Assembly (NCBI GenBank): GCA_009993605.1
Contig: JAACTB010000007.1
Location: 248,001 to 312,000 of the forward strand
DNA length: 64,000 nt
Direction: 5' to 3'
Origin: Erythrobacter sp.
GTDB taxonomy: Bacteria; Pseudomonadota; Alphaproteobacteria; Sphingomonadales; Sphingomonadaceae
Below the pieces are notes generated by a model. It was not told the origin of the DNA. It saw nothing but the letters and a program-made list of their open reading frames with translations, and did not search any database. Positions 23,569 through 32,664 of the stretch are shown piece by piece. Each line of letters begins with the position of its first letter. Position 1 is the first letter of the stretch. The position numbers and the translations under genes are program-made.

Positions 23569-24141
23569 GTGGCGAAGAAGGGCGTTGCAAAGGAGACCGT
23601 TCCCGTGACCAACACTGCCACAACTTCCGGCGTCACCGATACCGCCGCGACCGCCAGTTCCACCAACCCGCATCGCGAAGAAGCCAAGTCGCGCTTCAGC
23701 GCCGCGGTCCAGGAAGCCAAGGCCGGTGCCGCCGCCCTGCGCGCCGAAGCGGGTGAACGCGCCAACCAGTACAAGGCCCAAGCCGATGGCAAGAGGTCCG
23801 ATCTGAAGAGCGATGCGCAGGCCTATGGCGAAGAAGCGAAGGTCAAGGGCCATGAACTCGCCACGCAAGGCAAGGCGAAGCTTTCCGAAGGGATCGCCTC
23901 GCTCAGCCAGATGGTCAACGACAACGCGCATTACGTCGATGAGAAGGTCGGCGCAAAATACGGCGATTATGCCCGCAGCGCCTCGCGCTCGTTGAGCGAT
24001 ACGGCTGCGAAGCTCGATGCGAAGACGGTGGACGAGCTTGCCGACGATGGCCGGGCGATGGTCCGCCGCAGCCCGGCGACCGCCGTCGGCATCGCGGCTG
24101 TTGCGGGCTTCATGCTCTCTCGGCTTTTCAGCCGTCGCTGA
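23569..24141 (+). CDS. Helical membrane-anchored protein (YqjD/ElaB-like)
   Basis: 190 residues from GTG 23569. Long amphipathic helices rich in Ala, Lys and Glu (AVQEAKAGAAALRAEAGERANQYKAQADG) are followed by a short C-terminal membrane helix (AVGIAAVAGFMLSRLFSRR). This is the plan of DUF883/YqjD-type proteins, inner-membrane anchored and linked to stationary phase or envelope stress in enterobacteria. The frame stays open upstream with coding-like sequence rich in Lys, Pro and Thr back to 23485, where ATT is preceded by AAGGA; no ATG, GTG or TTG exists in that part. First gene of a four-gene cluster. Confidence 0.7.
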   Translation: MAKKGVAKETVPVTNTATTSGVTDTAATASSTNPHREEAKSRFSAAVQEAKAGAAALRAEAGERANQYKAQADGKRSDLKSDAQAYGEEAKVKGHELATQGKAKLSEGIASLSQMVNDNAHYVDEKVGAKYGDYARSASRSLSDTAAKLDAKTVDELADDGRAMVRRSPATAVGIAAVAGFMLSRLFSRR

Positions 24142-24154
24142 GCGTCGAACCGGG

Positions 24155-24634
24155 GTGCGCACCACACACACGACGACAGAGCCTGACGGGCTTGGCAAGA
24201 TCGAAGGGGAGCGGACGGCGTTCGCTCCCCCTTCATCGCATAGCGCCCGCGAGGCTGCCGAGGTTTTCGAAGAAACGGCCGAGCAGGAGGAGCAGGCCGA
24301 GCTTCGGCATTCATTGACCGACGATCTGTTCGCTTTGTTCGAGGACGGGAAAACCTATCTCGAAGCCGAATTCGCTTTCCAGAAGAGCCGGACGTCCTTC
24401 GTTGCCAATCGGGCGAAGATGGCTGTGGCTTTCGGGGCGGCGGCCTTCGGTATCCTCCACCTCGCGCTGATCGCGCTGACCGTGGGCACTGTGATCGCTC
24501 TGGCGCCCATCGTCGGGCCCTGGGTCGCCACTCTTATCGTCGGCGGGGTGCTTATCGTCCTCGGTATCTTTTGCGCTCGTAAGCTGAAGGGCAAGATCGA
24601 CGATATCCGAGCTGCTTTCAAAGGGGACGAATAA
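24155..24634 (+). CDS. Phage holin-like / YqjE-like membrane protein
   Basis: 159 residues from GTG 24155. An acidic N-terminal region is followed by a helix (LFEDGKTYLEAEFAFQKSRTSF) and two membrane segments (AVAFGAAAFGILHLALIALT and ATLIVGGVLIVLGIF), then a basic end. This matches the holin-3_6 family, found in many chromosomal operons with no phage role. It follows the YqjD-like gene by 13 bases and overlaps the next start by one base. Confidence 0.75.
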   Translation: MRTTHTTTEPDGLGKIEGERTAFAPPSSHSAREAAEVFEETAEQEEQAELRHSLTDDLFALFEDGKTYLEAEFAFQKSRTSFVANRAKMAVAFGAAAFGILHLALIALTVGTVIALAPIVGPWVATLIVGGVLIVLGIFCARKLKGKIDDIRAAFKGDE

Positions 24635-24981
24635 TGGGCCCTCGTCGCGCCAAGATGATCGAGGACAGGCGGCTGCGTGATTCCGCGCGCGCGCTTGTCA
24701 CTGCGGATATCGAGAATTTGAAGTCCGACCTCGCCGTAAAAAGTCCAGGTGCGCGTCTCGCGGATCGCCTCGCGGAAGGGGCAAGCGACGTTTACGACGA
24801 GGCGCTCGACGTGGCCCGCGACCACAAGGGGGCGCTTGCAGCGATCGCTGCCGCCATGATCCTCTGGTTCGCGCGGAATCCCGTGCTCGCCACCCTGTTC
24901 GGCGATGATTGGGCAGATGATGCCGATGATCACGGAGATAGCGAGGAAGACTGGCTTCATTCGGAACAAGTCGGGCGCTGA
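24634..24981 (+). CDS. Membrane protein of the YqjD/YqjE-type cluster
   Basis: 115 residues. Basic N-terminus (MGPRRAKMIEDRRLRDSARAL), then an acidic helix, a single hydrophobic segment (GALAAIAAAMILWFARNPVLATLF) near 70-92 and an acidic Asp/Glu-rich tail. The arrangement resembles the third member of yqjC-D-E-K type operons. The start overlaps the upstream stop. Function unknown. Confidence 0.65.
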   Translation: MGPRRAKMIEDRRLRDSARALVTADIENLKSDLAVKSPGARLADRLAEGASDVYDEALDVARDHKGALAAIAAAMILWFARNPVLATLFGDDWADDADDHGDSEEDWLHSEQVGR

Positions 24982-25020
24982 ACCCGTTGCTTGACCAGAA
25001 ACCAAATCTCGGAGATTTCC

Positions 25021-25551
25021 ATGAGCAACGTCGCCACTCTCAACACCGAAACCAAGCCGCAAACCGATGAGGAACGCCGCGAAGCGCTTCGCCAGCGCAT
25101 CGAAGCCAGCGAGCAGCGCAATGCAGATCGCAGCTTCGCCGATCAGGCGAAGGAAGTGCTCGATACCGCCACCGATTTCGCCAAGAAGCACCCGCTGACC
25201 GTAGTCGGTGGCGCAATCGGCGTCGGCCTCCTGATCGGCGCGATGACCCGTCCGGGTCGTCGCCTTGGTCGCCGCACTGGCGCCATGGCAGCGATGGCGG
25301 GCGATACGGTTCTTGGCTACGCCTTGGGTCTCGTCGATCGCGCCGAAACGGCTGGTGCCGCAGCGCTGCGGTCCAGTTCGGACGCTTTCGAGGATCTTGG
25401 CGATAGCGTCGGTTCGACCGCGCGCCGCCTTCGCCGCGATGCGGCCTATCGTGCCGACGTAACGAGCGACGCCCTCGCGAGTTCGCGCCGCCGTGCGAGC
25501 CGCAAGGCCAGTCGCGGTCTGCGTGGTCTCAAGTCGCGCGTCACCAACTGA
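25021..25551 (+). CDS. Glycine-zipper membrane protein with basic C-terminus
   Basis: 176 residues from ATG 25021. Residues about 30-60 resemble the YqjD helix (FADQAKEVLDTATDFAKKHPLT), then a glycine-zipper membrane helix (VVGGAIGVGLLIGAM, about 61-75), and a long C-terminal part rich in Arg, Ala and Ser (SSRRRASRKASRGLRGLKSRV) that could bind RNA or the ribosome. Last member of the cluster, 39 bases after the previous gene. Confidence 0.65.
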   Translation: MSNVATLNTETKPQTDEERREALRQRIEASEQRNADRSFADQAKEVLDTATDFAKKHPLTVVGGAIGVGLLIGAMTRPGRRLGRRTGAMAAMAGDTVLGYALGLVDRAETAGAAALRSSSDAFEDLGDSVGSTARRLRRDAAYRADVTSDALASSRRRASRKASRGLRGLKSRVTN

Positions 25552-25669
25552 TCCACGCGTTAGATCGGCTTTCCAAGCAGGTTATGTTAGCGGCGCGTCA
25601 GACTTGTCTGGCGCGCCGCTTGCGTTATGGCGCAGGCGAAATCAGTATTTCCGATCGAAGGGCCATCCC

Positions 25670-25900
25670 ATGGAAGAAACGACCGCCAAGCAGACCCTCT
25701 ACCTCGTAATGGGTGGCCGCGTGAAAGACCCGCGCAGCACCGAGTTCCAGGATCCCGAAAGCATTCACGTCGCGGGCGTCTATTCCGATTACGACAGTGC
25801 CGAGGAAGCATGGCGCGCCAATGCGCAGCGCACGGTCGATGATGCGGAGATGAAATACGTGGTCGTCCATCTCCACAAGCTGCTCGAACCGAAGGGCTAA
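25670..25900 (+). CDS. DUF4170 family protein
   Basis: 76 residues from ATG 25670. The pattern LYLVMGGRVKDP, FQDPESIHVAGVYSDY, AWRANAQRTVDDAEMKYVVVHLHKLLEP is the signature of DUF4170, a small soluble alphaproteobacterial family of unknown function. An upstream extension to 25493 has no coding support. Its stop overlaps the first codons of the GNAT gene. Confidence 0.85.
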   Translation: MEETTAKQTLYLVMGGRVKDPRSTEFQDPESIHVAGVYSDYDSAEEAWRANAQRTVDDAEMKYVVVHLHKLLEPKG

Positions 25901-26375
25901 GCCCGTCGCTTACGCGATCCGCCTCTATCGTGACGCGGATGCCGAGGTCCTGAGCGAAATCCTGCACCGGGCCATCGCCGAGATCGGTCCCCGCAACTAT
26001 TCCCCCGAGCAGGTCGCCGCATGGCGCTCCCGCCATTCCGGCGCCGAGGGTTATCGCGAGCGCGTCGGCGCTGGCGATGCGGTGGCAGTCGACAGACTGG
26101 ACCGGTCGGTAGGATACGTGCTGGTGCAGACCGACGGTCATCTCGACCATCTTTATCTGCACCCGGACCATACGAGGCGTGGTCTCGCCGAGCGGCTTCT
26201 CGATGCCGCCGAGACATTCGCGCGGGACCGAGGGATCAAACGCCTGTTTTCCGAAGCGAGCGACCTCGGCCGCCTAGCGTTCGAGCGCGCCGGATACACG
26301 ATGACGCAACGCCGCGACTTCTCGATCGACGGAGTGGCAATCCATAATTGGGCAATGGAAAAGCCCTTTGCCTGA
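25899..26375 (+). CDS. GNAT family N-acetyltransferase, start codon unclear
   Basis: The frame gives a full GNAT domain: YAIRLYRDADAEVLSEILHRA (first strand and helix), GYVLVQTDGHLDHLYLHPDHTRRGLAERLLD with the RRGLAERL acetyl-CoA loop, and RLAFERAGYTMTQRRDF at the end. The codon where the start is expected, overlapping the DUF4170 stop, is AAG (25899). No ATG, GTG or TTG occurs in frame before GTG 26082, which would remove about 60 residues; CTG exists at 25950. Either a non-standard start is used or the start was lost by a small mutation. Confidence 0.6.
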   Translation, partial: KPVAYAIRLYRDADAEVLSEILHRAIAEIGPRNYSPEQVAAWRSRHSGAEGYRERVGAGDAVAVDRLDRSVGYVLVQTDGHLDHLYLHPDHTRRGLAERLLDAAETFARDRGIKRLFSEASDLGRLAFERAGYTMTQRRDFSIDGVAIHNWAMEKPFA

Positions 26376-26410
26376 TCCGCGCCTCGCGCCGACCAGTGCC
26401 GGCTATCGCG

Positions 26411-26878
26411 TCAGATGAATTCGATCTTCTCCACGAGATAGAACTTGTCCCCGCTCGGCACAGTGACTTCGATCTCGTCTTCGACTTGCTTGCCGATCAG
26501 GGCGCGCGCGATCGGCGAATTGTAGCTGATGCGCCCCTTGCTGGCATCCGCTTCGGTCTGGCCGACGATCTGATACTTGATCGGCTTGTCGTTCTCGTCG
26601 AGCAGGGTGACGGTGGCGCCGAACACCACCTTGTCGCCCGAAAGCGTCGAGGGATCGATGATCTGCGCGCGGGTCACCTTGTCCTCGATCTCGGCGATCT
26701 GCGCCTCGATCTGGCCCTGGCGTTCCTTGGCGGCATGATATTCCGCGTTTTCCGAAAGGTCGCCGTGCGCGCGCGCTTCTTCGATCGCGTCCACCACCAG
26801 CGGACGCTCTGCGCGCAGAACCTTGAGGTCGGCCGTCAGCTTTTCATAGCCTTCGGCAAGCATCGGTACCTTTTCCAT
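26411..26878 (-). CDS. greA: Transcript cleavage factor GreA
   Basis: 155 residues from ATG 26878 ([21 protein letters not shown]). GreA rescues backtracked RNA polymerase by stimulating cleavage of the nascent RNA. The N-terminal coiled coil carries the acidic tip ([20 protein letters not shown]), and the C-terminal FKBP-like domain includes [20 protein letters not shown]. It follows carB by 112 bases on the same strand; a longer start at 26917 is less likely. Confidence 0.95.
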   Translation of the reverse strand: MEKVPMLAEGYEKLTADLKVLRAERPLVVDAIEEARAHGDLSENAEYHAAKERQGQIEAQIAEIEDKVTRAQIIDPSTLSGDKVVFGATVTLLDENDKPIKYQIVGQTEADASKGRISYNSPIARALIGKQVEDEIEVTVPSGDKFYLVEKIEFI

Positions 26879-26989
26879 GGACTTGGGCCCCATCTCGTTA
26901 TGGCCCCGCGCAGGCAATTCGATCGACCGTCCGCATCATCGCGGATCGAGGTAGTACCGAATGTCTGGGGGGCAATCGCTGAATATTCG

Positions 26990-29900
26990 TCAGCTATAAT
27001 AGTCCTGAAGCGACCTGACTTCAAGTTCACCGGGCGAAACTTCGGCGATGGCCCGTGCCGTGGCGAGCGCCGCGCTCGCCGTAGTGTAATACGGCACCTT
27101 GCGATCGAGCGCGCCGTGGCGGATCGACTGCGAGTCCAGCAGGGACTGCCAGCCTTCGGTGGTGTTGAAGATCAGGTCCACTTCGCCATCCACGATCGCA
27201 TCGACGATGTGGGGGCGGCCCTCGGCGACCTTGTTGACCGGTTCGACCGCAAGGCCGTGTTCGGCGAGATAGCGCTGGGTGCCGCCCGTCGCAATCACGC
27301 GGAATCCCTGGTCGAGCAGCGTCTTGACCGCGGGCAGGATCACCGGCTTGTCGCTATCCTTGACGGACACGAAGAGCGTGCCCGATCGCGGCAGCTTCAT
27401 TCCTGCGCCGATCTGGGATTTGAGGAAGGCGGCGGGAAAATCGGTGTCGATCCCCATGACCTCGCCCGTGCTCTTCATTTCTGGCGACAGCACAGGGTCC
27501 GCGCCGGGGAAGCGCGCAAAGGGGAACACCGCTTCCTTCACCGCCATGTGCTTGGGCCGGATGTCGAAGGGTTCGAAGCTGGACAGCGGCTCGCCGGCCA
27601 TCACCAGTGCGGCGATCTTGGCGACCGGGCGCCCGATCGCCTTGGCGACGAAGGGTACGGTCCGGCTGGCGCGCGGATTGACCTCAATCAGATAGACTTC
27701 ATCATCCTTGATCGCGAACTGGACGTTCATCAGGCCGCGCACTTGCAAGGCTTGGGCAAGCGCTTCGGCCTGCCGCTCCATCTCGGCGACGATTTCGTCC
27801 GAGAGGCTGTAGGGCGGGATCGTGCAGGCGGAATCGCCCGAATGGACGCCGGCTTCCTCGATGTGCTGCATGACGCCCGCAATGCGGACCTCGCTGCCAT
27901 CGCAGATCACGTCGACATCGCATTCGATCGCATCGCGCAGATACTGGTCGACCAAAACCGGGCTGTCGCCCGACACGTTGACGGCGGTGGCGATGTAATC
28001 GTCGAGCTGCGCTTCGCTGTCCACGACCTCCATCGCGCGCCCGCCGAGGACGTAACTGGGGCGCAGCAGCACTGGATAGCCGATGCGGGCGGCCCAGGCG
28101 GCGGCCTCGTCGCGATCGCGCGCGATACCGTTCTTGGGCTGTTTGAGATCGAGCTTGTTGACGAGGCGCGCGAAGCGTTCGCGATCCTCGGCAAGGTCGA
28201 TCGCGTCGGGGCTTGTTCCGAGGATCGGCACCCCTTCCCGCTCCAGCGCGGCGGCCAGTTTCAGCGGCGTCTGCCCACCGAACTGGACGATCACGCCCAC
28301 GACCTCGCCGCGCGACATTTCGACGCGCAGGATTTCGAGCACGTCTTCCTCGGTCAACGGCTCGAAGTAGAGCCGATCGGACGTGTCGTAATCGGTGCTG
28401 ACCGTTTCGGGATTGCAATTGACCATGATGGTCTCGAACCCGGCCCCGCCCTCGTCAGACCCCAGCGCGAAGCAGGCATGGACGCAGCAATAGTCGAACT
28501 CGATGCCCTGCCCGATCCGGTTCGGCCCGCCGCCGAGGATCACGATCTTGCGGCGATCGCTGGGTTCGGCTTCGTCCTCGGGCTCGCCAAAGCTGGGGGC
28601 CTCGTAGGTCGAGTACATGTAGGGCGTCGCGGCCTCGAATTCCGCCGCGCAGCTGTCGATGCGCTTGAACACCGGATAGACGCCCAGCTTGTGGCGCAGC
28701 TTACGCACCTCTTCCTCGCTCGTCGCGCCCGCCATGGCGCGCAGCGCGTCGTGCAGCAGGCCAGACCGGCGCGCCTGCGTTTCCGCAAGACCGCCCGCGA
28801 CGCCCACAGAGCGCACCGCCAGCGTGGCGAGGCGCTTGTCCGAAAAGCCCATCGCCTTCAGGCGGCGCATTTCGGCCGCATCGCGCGGCAGGCCGTTATG
28901 CGCGATCATGTTCTCTTCGTAGATGATCGCTTCAATCTGGCGCAAAAACCACGGGTCGAACCCGGTGAGCGCCTGGATCTCGCTCATTTCGAAGCCTTCG
29001 CGGAAGGCCTGTGCGATCCTGAGAATGCGGTCGGGCGTACGCTGGCTTATCGCGGCGGTGATGACCTCGCGGCTCTTGCCTTCCAGCTCGGGCACGCGAT
29101 TGAACCCGTCCAATCCGGTTTCGAGGCCGCGGAGCGCCTTCTGCATCGATTCCGCGAAACAGCGGCCGATCGCCATGACCTCGCCCACCGACTTCATCGC
29201 GGTGGACAATTCCTGCTTGGCGCCCTTGAACTTTTCGAAGGCGAAGCGCGGGATCTTGGTGACGACGTAATCGATCGTCGGCTCGAAACTGGCGGGCGTC
29301 GCCCCGGTGATTTCGTTGGTCAGCTCGTCCAGCGTGTAGCCTACGGCGAGCTTGGCCGCGACGCGCGCGATCGGGAAGCCGGTGGCCTTGGATGCCAGCG
29401 CCGAAGAGCGCGACACGCGCGGGTTCATTTCAATCACGATCAGGCGGCCGGACTTCGGATCGACTGCGAACTGCACGTTCGAACCGCCTGTTTCCACGCC
29501 GATTTCACGCAGCACCGCGATGCTGGCGCTGCGCATGATCTGGTATTCCTTGTCGGTCAGCGTCAGCGCGGGGGCGACGGTTATCGAGTCGCCAGTGTGC
29601 ACGCCCATCGGATCGACATTCTCGATCGCGCAGATGATGATGCAATTGTCCGCCCGGTCGCGGACCACCTCCATCTCGTATTCCTTCCAGCCGAGGAGCG
29701 ATTCCTCGATCAGCACTTCGGTGGTGGGCGAGGCGTCGAGGCCTTCGCGCACAATCCGCTCGAACTCCCCCTTGTTGTAGGCGATGCCCCCGCCCGTGCC
29801 GCCAAGCGTGAAGCTGGGCCGGATGATGGACGGCAGGCCGGTACGTTCGAGCACGTCGAAAGCCTGCTGCACCGTGTTTGCAACGCCGCTGCGCGCGCTC

Positions 29901-30325
29901 TCCAAGCCGATCGCATCCATCGCCTCGCGGAAGCGCTGGCGGTTTTCCGCCTTGTCGATGGCATCGGCATCCGCGCCGATCATCTGGACGCCGTATTTTT
30001 CCAGCGTGCCGTCGTTGAACAAAGCCAGCGCGCAGTTCAGCGCCGTCTGCCCGCCCATCGTGGGCAGCACCGCGTCGGGCCGCTCCTTCTCGATGATCTT
30101 GGCGACGATTTCGGGCGTGATCGGCTCGATATAGGTCGCGTCGGCCATTTCCGGGTCGGTCATGATCGTAGCGGGGTTGGAGTTGACGAGGACCACGCGG
30201 TAGCCCTCCTCCTTCAACGCCTTGATCGCCTGCGTGCCGGAATAGTCGAACTCGCAAGCCTGGCCGATGATGATCGGACCAGCGCCGATGACGAGGATGG
30301 ATTGGATATCTGTGCGTTTGGGCAT
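26990..30325 (-). CDS. carB: Carbamoyl phosphate synthase, large subunit
   Basis: 1111 residues, full length. The subunit makes carbamoyl phosphate from ammonia, bicarbonate and two ATP for arginine and pyrimidine synthesis. Two ATP-grasp halves are recognisable: the first from about residue 100 with [15 protein letters not shown] and [18 protein letters not shown], the second from about 640 with [16 protein letters not shown]. The [20 protein letters not shown] junction lies between, and the C-terminal MGS-like allosteric domain is [21 protein letters not shown]. Normally adjacent to carA; here a DUF559 gene with palindromic repeats separates them. Confidence 0.97.
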   Translation of the reverse strand: MPKRTDIQSILVIGAGPIIIGQACEFDYSGTQAIKALKEEGYRVVLVNSNPATIMTDPEMADATYIEPITPEIVAKIIEKERPDAVLPTMGGQTALNCALALFNDGTLEKYGVQMIGADADAIDKAENRQRFREAMDAIGLESARSGVANTVQQAFDVLERTGLPSIIRPSFTLGGTGGGIAYNKGEFERIVREGLDASPTTEVLIEESLLGWKEYEMEVVRDRADNCIIICAIENVDPMGVHTGDSITVAPALTLTDKEYQIMRSASIAVLREIGVETGGSNVQFAVDPKSGRLIVIEMNPRVSRSSALASKATGFPIARVAAKLAVGYTLDELTNEITGATPASFEPTIDYVVTKIPRFAFEKFKGAKQELSTAMKSVGEVMAIGRCFAESMQKALRGLETGLDGFNRVPELEGKSREVITAAISQRTPDRILRIAQAFREGFEMSEIQALTGFDPWFLRQIEAIIYEENMIAHNGLPRDAAEMRRLKAMGFSDKRLATLAVRSVGVAGGLAETQARRSGLLHDALRAMAGATSEEEVRKLRHKLGVYPVFKRIDSCAAEFEAATPYMYSTYEAPSFGEPEDEAEPSDRRKIVILGGGPNRIGQGIEFDYCCVHACFALGSDEGGAGFETIMVNCNPETVSTDYDTSDRLYFEPLTEEDVLEILRVEMSRGEVVGVIVQFGGQTPLKLAAALEREGVPILGTSPDAIDLAEDRERFARLVNKLDLKQPKNGIARDRDEAAAWAARIGYPVLLRPSYVLGGRAMEVVDSEAQLDDYIATAVNVSGDSPVLVDQYLRDAIECDVDVICDGSEVRIAGVMQHIEEAGVHSGDSACTIPPYSLSDEIVAEMERQAEALAQALQVRGLMNVQFAIKDDEVYLIEVNPRASRTVPFVAKAIGRPVAKIAALVMAGEPLSSFEPFDIRPKHMAVKEAVFPFARFPGADPVLSPEMKSTGEVMGIDTDFPAAFLKSQIGAGMKLPRSGTLFVSVKDSDKPVILPAVKTLLDQGFRVIATGGTQRYLAEHGLAVEPVNKVAEGRPHIVDAIVDGEVDLIFNTTEGWQSLLDSQSIRHGALDRKVPYYTTASAALATARAIAEVSPGELEVRSLQDYYS

Positions 30326-30349
30326 CTAGCTCGACTTCGCTACTGAAAG

Positions 30350-30384
30350 CCCCTTCCCTTGAGGGAAGGGGTTGGGGATGGGTG
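30350..30384 (+). repeat. REP-like palindrome A
   Basis: CCCCTTCCCT and AGGGAAGGGG form a perfect 10-bp stem with a two-base centre, followed by TTGGGGATGGGTG. The whole unit recurs downstream (copies at 30744 and 30824). Confidence 0.75.
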
Positions 30385-30391
30385 TACCGCA

Positions 30392-30742
30392 ATGGCGGAA
30401 AAGCGATTGACCGGCGTGGCGCGTAAGCTGCGGCGCGACATGAACGAGGCGGAACGGCAGCTTTGGCATAATTTGCGCGCAAGCCAGTTGTGCGGGGCGA
30501 AATTTACGCGGCAGTTCCCGATCGGCGACCATATCGTCGATTTCGCCTGTCGATCCTTGCGGATCGCCATCGAGTGCGACGGAGGCCAGCACACACCCGA
30601 AACCGATGCTCCGCGCACCGGCTTGATCGCAGCCCACGGCTACCGCGTCATTCGCTTCTGGAACCACGAAATCCTGACCAATACCGACGGCGTCCTGCAA
30701 TCGATCGCCGAAGAAATCGGTCTCGCCCGAAATCAGACGTAA
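30392..30742 (+). CDS. DUF559 (Vsr-like fold) endonuclease-like protein
   Basis: 116 residues from ATG 30392. N-terminal RKLRRDMNEAERQLWHNLRASQ, then GAKFTRQFPIGDHIVDFACRSLRIAIECDGGQH and the RVIRFWNHEIL segment; the Asp, Glu and Asp-Gly-Gly-Gln-His cluster fits a PD-(D/E)XK-type active site as in Vsr-related families. The gene is reversed against carA and carB and flanked by three related GC-rich palindromes, which suggests an inserted cassette. The start is the ATG nearest the conserved helix. Confidence 0.85.
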   Translation: MAEKRLTGVARKLRRDMNEAERQLWHNLRASQLCGAKFTRQFPIGDHIVDFACRSLRIAIECDGGQHTPETDAPRTGLIAAHGYRVIRFWNHEILTNTDGVLQSIAEEIGLARNQT

Positions 30743-30743
30743 G

Positions 30744-30777
30744 CCCCCTCCTTCAAGGGAGGGAGTTGGGGGTGGGT
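30744..30777 (+). repeat. REP-like palindrome B
   Basis: CCCCTCCTTCAAGGGAGGG followed by AGTTGGGGGTGGGTTT, directly after the DUF559 stop. Same orientation and same tail as copy A; the stem is missing one base compared with a perfect palindrome. Confidence 0.65.
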
Positions 30778-30821
30778 TTGCCACGTCCACGGGAACGACG
30801 CACCGGGCCATCAACGCCGAA

Positions 30822-30854
30822 CCCCCATCCCCGACCCTTCCCCGAGGGGAAGGG
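30822..30854 (-). repeat. REP-like palindrome C, inverted
   Basis: CCCTTCCCC and GGGGAAGGG pair around GA (30835-30854), preceded by CCCCCATCCCCGA. Read on the minus strand it has the same order of stem and TCGGGGATGGGGG tail as copy A, so A and C flank the DUF559 gene as inverted copies. Confidence 0.75.
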
Positions 30855-30881
30855 AGTTTTTGGGAATCGAAGAGATGTCGA

Positions 30882-32060
30882 TCACGCCAACATCCCCACG
30901 AACTTCTCGAACAGGTAGAAGCTGTCCTGCGGCCCCGGGCTCGCTTCTGGGTGGTATTGCACCCCGAACGCCTTCTTGCCCCGGATCGAAATCCCGCAGT
31001 TGGTGCCGTCGAAAAGGGAGACATGTGTCTCATCGACCCCATCGGGCAGGCTTTCGCCGTCGATGGCGAAGCCGTGGTTCATGCTGGTTATCTCGACCAG
31101 GCCCTCGCTGTCGCCCCATTCCCCACCGACGCGCTGCACCGGGTGGTTGGCGCCGCGATGGCCCTGGAACATCTTGGCGGTCTTCGCGCCTGCCGCCAGG
31201 CCGAGCATCTGGTGGCCAAGACAGATGCCGAACAGCGGCACGTCGCGCTCCAGCAGTCCCTTGATGACCGGCACGGCATATTCGCCCGTCGCCGCGGGAT
31301 CGCCGGGGCCGTTGGACAGGAACACGCCATTAGGTTCGAGGCGCATGATCTCGTCCAGCGAGGTGCGCGCGGGCACCACGGTCACCTTCGCGCCAGCCTT
31401 GGCGAGGCTGCGGAAGATGTTGTCCTTCGCGCCGTAATCGATCGCGACCACATGCGGCTTCTCGTTGCCGTGGTCGGTGTAGCCATGGCCCAACTGCCAG
31501 TGGCCGCCGCGCCAGTCCTCCAGCACGCCACGCGTCACGCCGGGGACGAGGTCCAGCCCTTCGAGCCCGCTCCATTCCGCCGCCTTTTCGCGCAGGGCCG
31601 CGAGATCGAACTCGCCGCGCGGGCTGTGCGCGATCACGGCGTTGGGTGCACCGTTGAGGCGGATGCGGCGCGTCAGCGCGCGCGTGTCCACGCCCGACAG
31701 GCCGATCTTGCCGTTCGCGCGGCACCAGTCGACGAATTCGTCGCGGGCGCGGAAATTGGAATGCGCGGTGACCTCCTGCCGCACGATGCAGCCCAGCGCG
31801 CCGAGGCCGCGGCTTTCATGATCTTCCTCGTTCGCGCCGACATTGCCGATATGGGGGAAGGTGAAGGTGACGATCTGGCTGTCATAGCTCGGATCGGTCA
31901 GCACCTCCTGATAGCCGGTCATCGCGGTGTTGAAGCAGACCTCGCCCACCGCATGGCCCGTCGCCCCGAAGCCCTTGCCCCAAATCGCGGTCCCATCCGC
32001 CAGCACGAGGACGCCGGTCGCGCCTGATGGTTGCGCGTGCGAAGATGCGGACAGGGCCAT
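30882..32060 (-). CDS. carA: Carbamoyl phosphate synthase, small subunit
   Basis: 392 residues. Supplies ammonia from glutamine to CarB. The N-terminal domain runs to about residue 190; the class I glutamine amidotransferase domain follows, with the catalytic Cys in PLFGICLGHQMLGLA and the His/Glu in FGVQYHPEASPGP. The short leader MALSASSHAQPSGATG before the conserved GVLVLADGT is a usual minor extension. It would normally be co-transcribed with carB, but the intervening DUF559 cassette with hairpins lies between. Confidence 0.97.
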   Translation of the reverse strand: MALSASSHAQPSGATGVLVLADGTAIWGKGFGATGHAVGEVCFNTAMTGYQEVLTDPSYDSQIVTFTFPHIGNVGANEEDHESRGLGALGCIVRQEVTAHSNFRARDEFVDWCRANGKIGLSGVDTRALTRRIRLNGAPNAVIAHSPRGEFDLAALREKAAEWSGLEGLDLVPGVTRGVLEDWRGGHWQLGHGYTDHGNEKPHVVAIDYGAKDNIFRSLAKAGAKVTVVPARTSLDEIMRLEPNGVFLSNGPGDPAATGEYAVPVIKGLLERDVPLFGICLGHQMLGLAAGAKTAKMFQGHRGANHPVQRVGGEWGDSEGLVEITSMNHGFAIDGESLPDGVDETHVSLFDGTNCGISIRGKKAFGVQYHPEASPGPQDSFYLFEKFVGMLA

Positions 32061-32211
32061 GGGCGCTCCGTTTCAAGAAATTGCCGACGATGTGTGCTAA
32101 GTCCCAGCCGCTAGGGGCAGGTCGCGCGCCCGTCAAGCGGAACGCTTGGCTTTGCGACAGCTTGCTCTAAATGGACGCCAATTCATCCACAGATACCGAT
32201 TACGAGGCACC

Positions 32212-32664
32212 ATGCTGCGCGAGAACATCCAGGCCGAAACCGTCACCGCCATGAAGGCCAAGGACAAGGAGCGCACCGCTGCGCTGCGCCTGATCGGCGC
32301 CAAGATCAAGGATCGCGACATCGAATTGCGCACGTCGGACACAAAGCCCGAAGACGATGCGCTGGTGACCGACGTGCTGCTGAAAATGGCCAAGCAGCGC
32401 CGCGAATCGATCGAGATGTATGAAAGCGGCGGCCGCCATGAATTGGCCGACAAGGAAAAGGCCGAACTCGCGGTGATCGAGGAATTCCTCCCCCGTCAGA
32501 TGAGCGAGGAGGAAACCAAGGCAGCTATCGCCGACATCAAGGCGGAGACCGGCGCCGAGGGGATGAAGGACATGGGCAAGGTGATGGGCGAGCTGAAGGC
32601 ACGCCATGGCGCCACGCTCGATATGACGCGCGCGAGCGGCTGGGTGAAGGAGGCGCTGTCGTGA
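32212..32664 (+). CDS. GatB/YqeY domain protein
   Basis: 150 residues from ATG 32212 (MLRENIQAETVTAMKAKDKERTAALRLI). The helical YqeY fold is followed by GatB-tail-like sequence (EFLPRQMSEEETKAAI, GMKDMGKVMGELKARH). Its function in bacteria is unsettled; the family is usually next to dnaG and rpoD as here, in the macromolecular synthesis neighbourhood. An upstream frame from 32146 has no coding support. It is divergent from carA. Confidence 0.9.
   Translation: MLRENIQAETVTAMKAKDKERTAALRLIGAKIKDRDIELRTSDTKPEDDALVTDVLLKMAKQRRESIEMYESGGRHELADKEKAELAVIEEFLPRQMSEEETKAAIADIKAETGAEGMKDMGKVMGELKARHGATLDMTRASGWVKEALS

Noticed and set aside
26348..30346. A 1332-codon open frame on the plus strand opposite carB
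   Set aside because: Same shadow effect: stop codons are rare on the antisense strand of a long GC-rich gene; the sequence has no recognisable domain.
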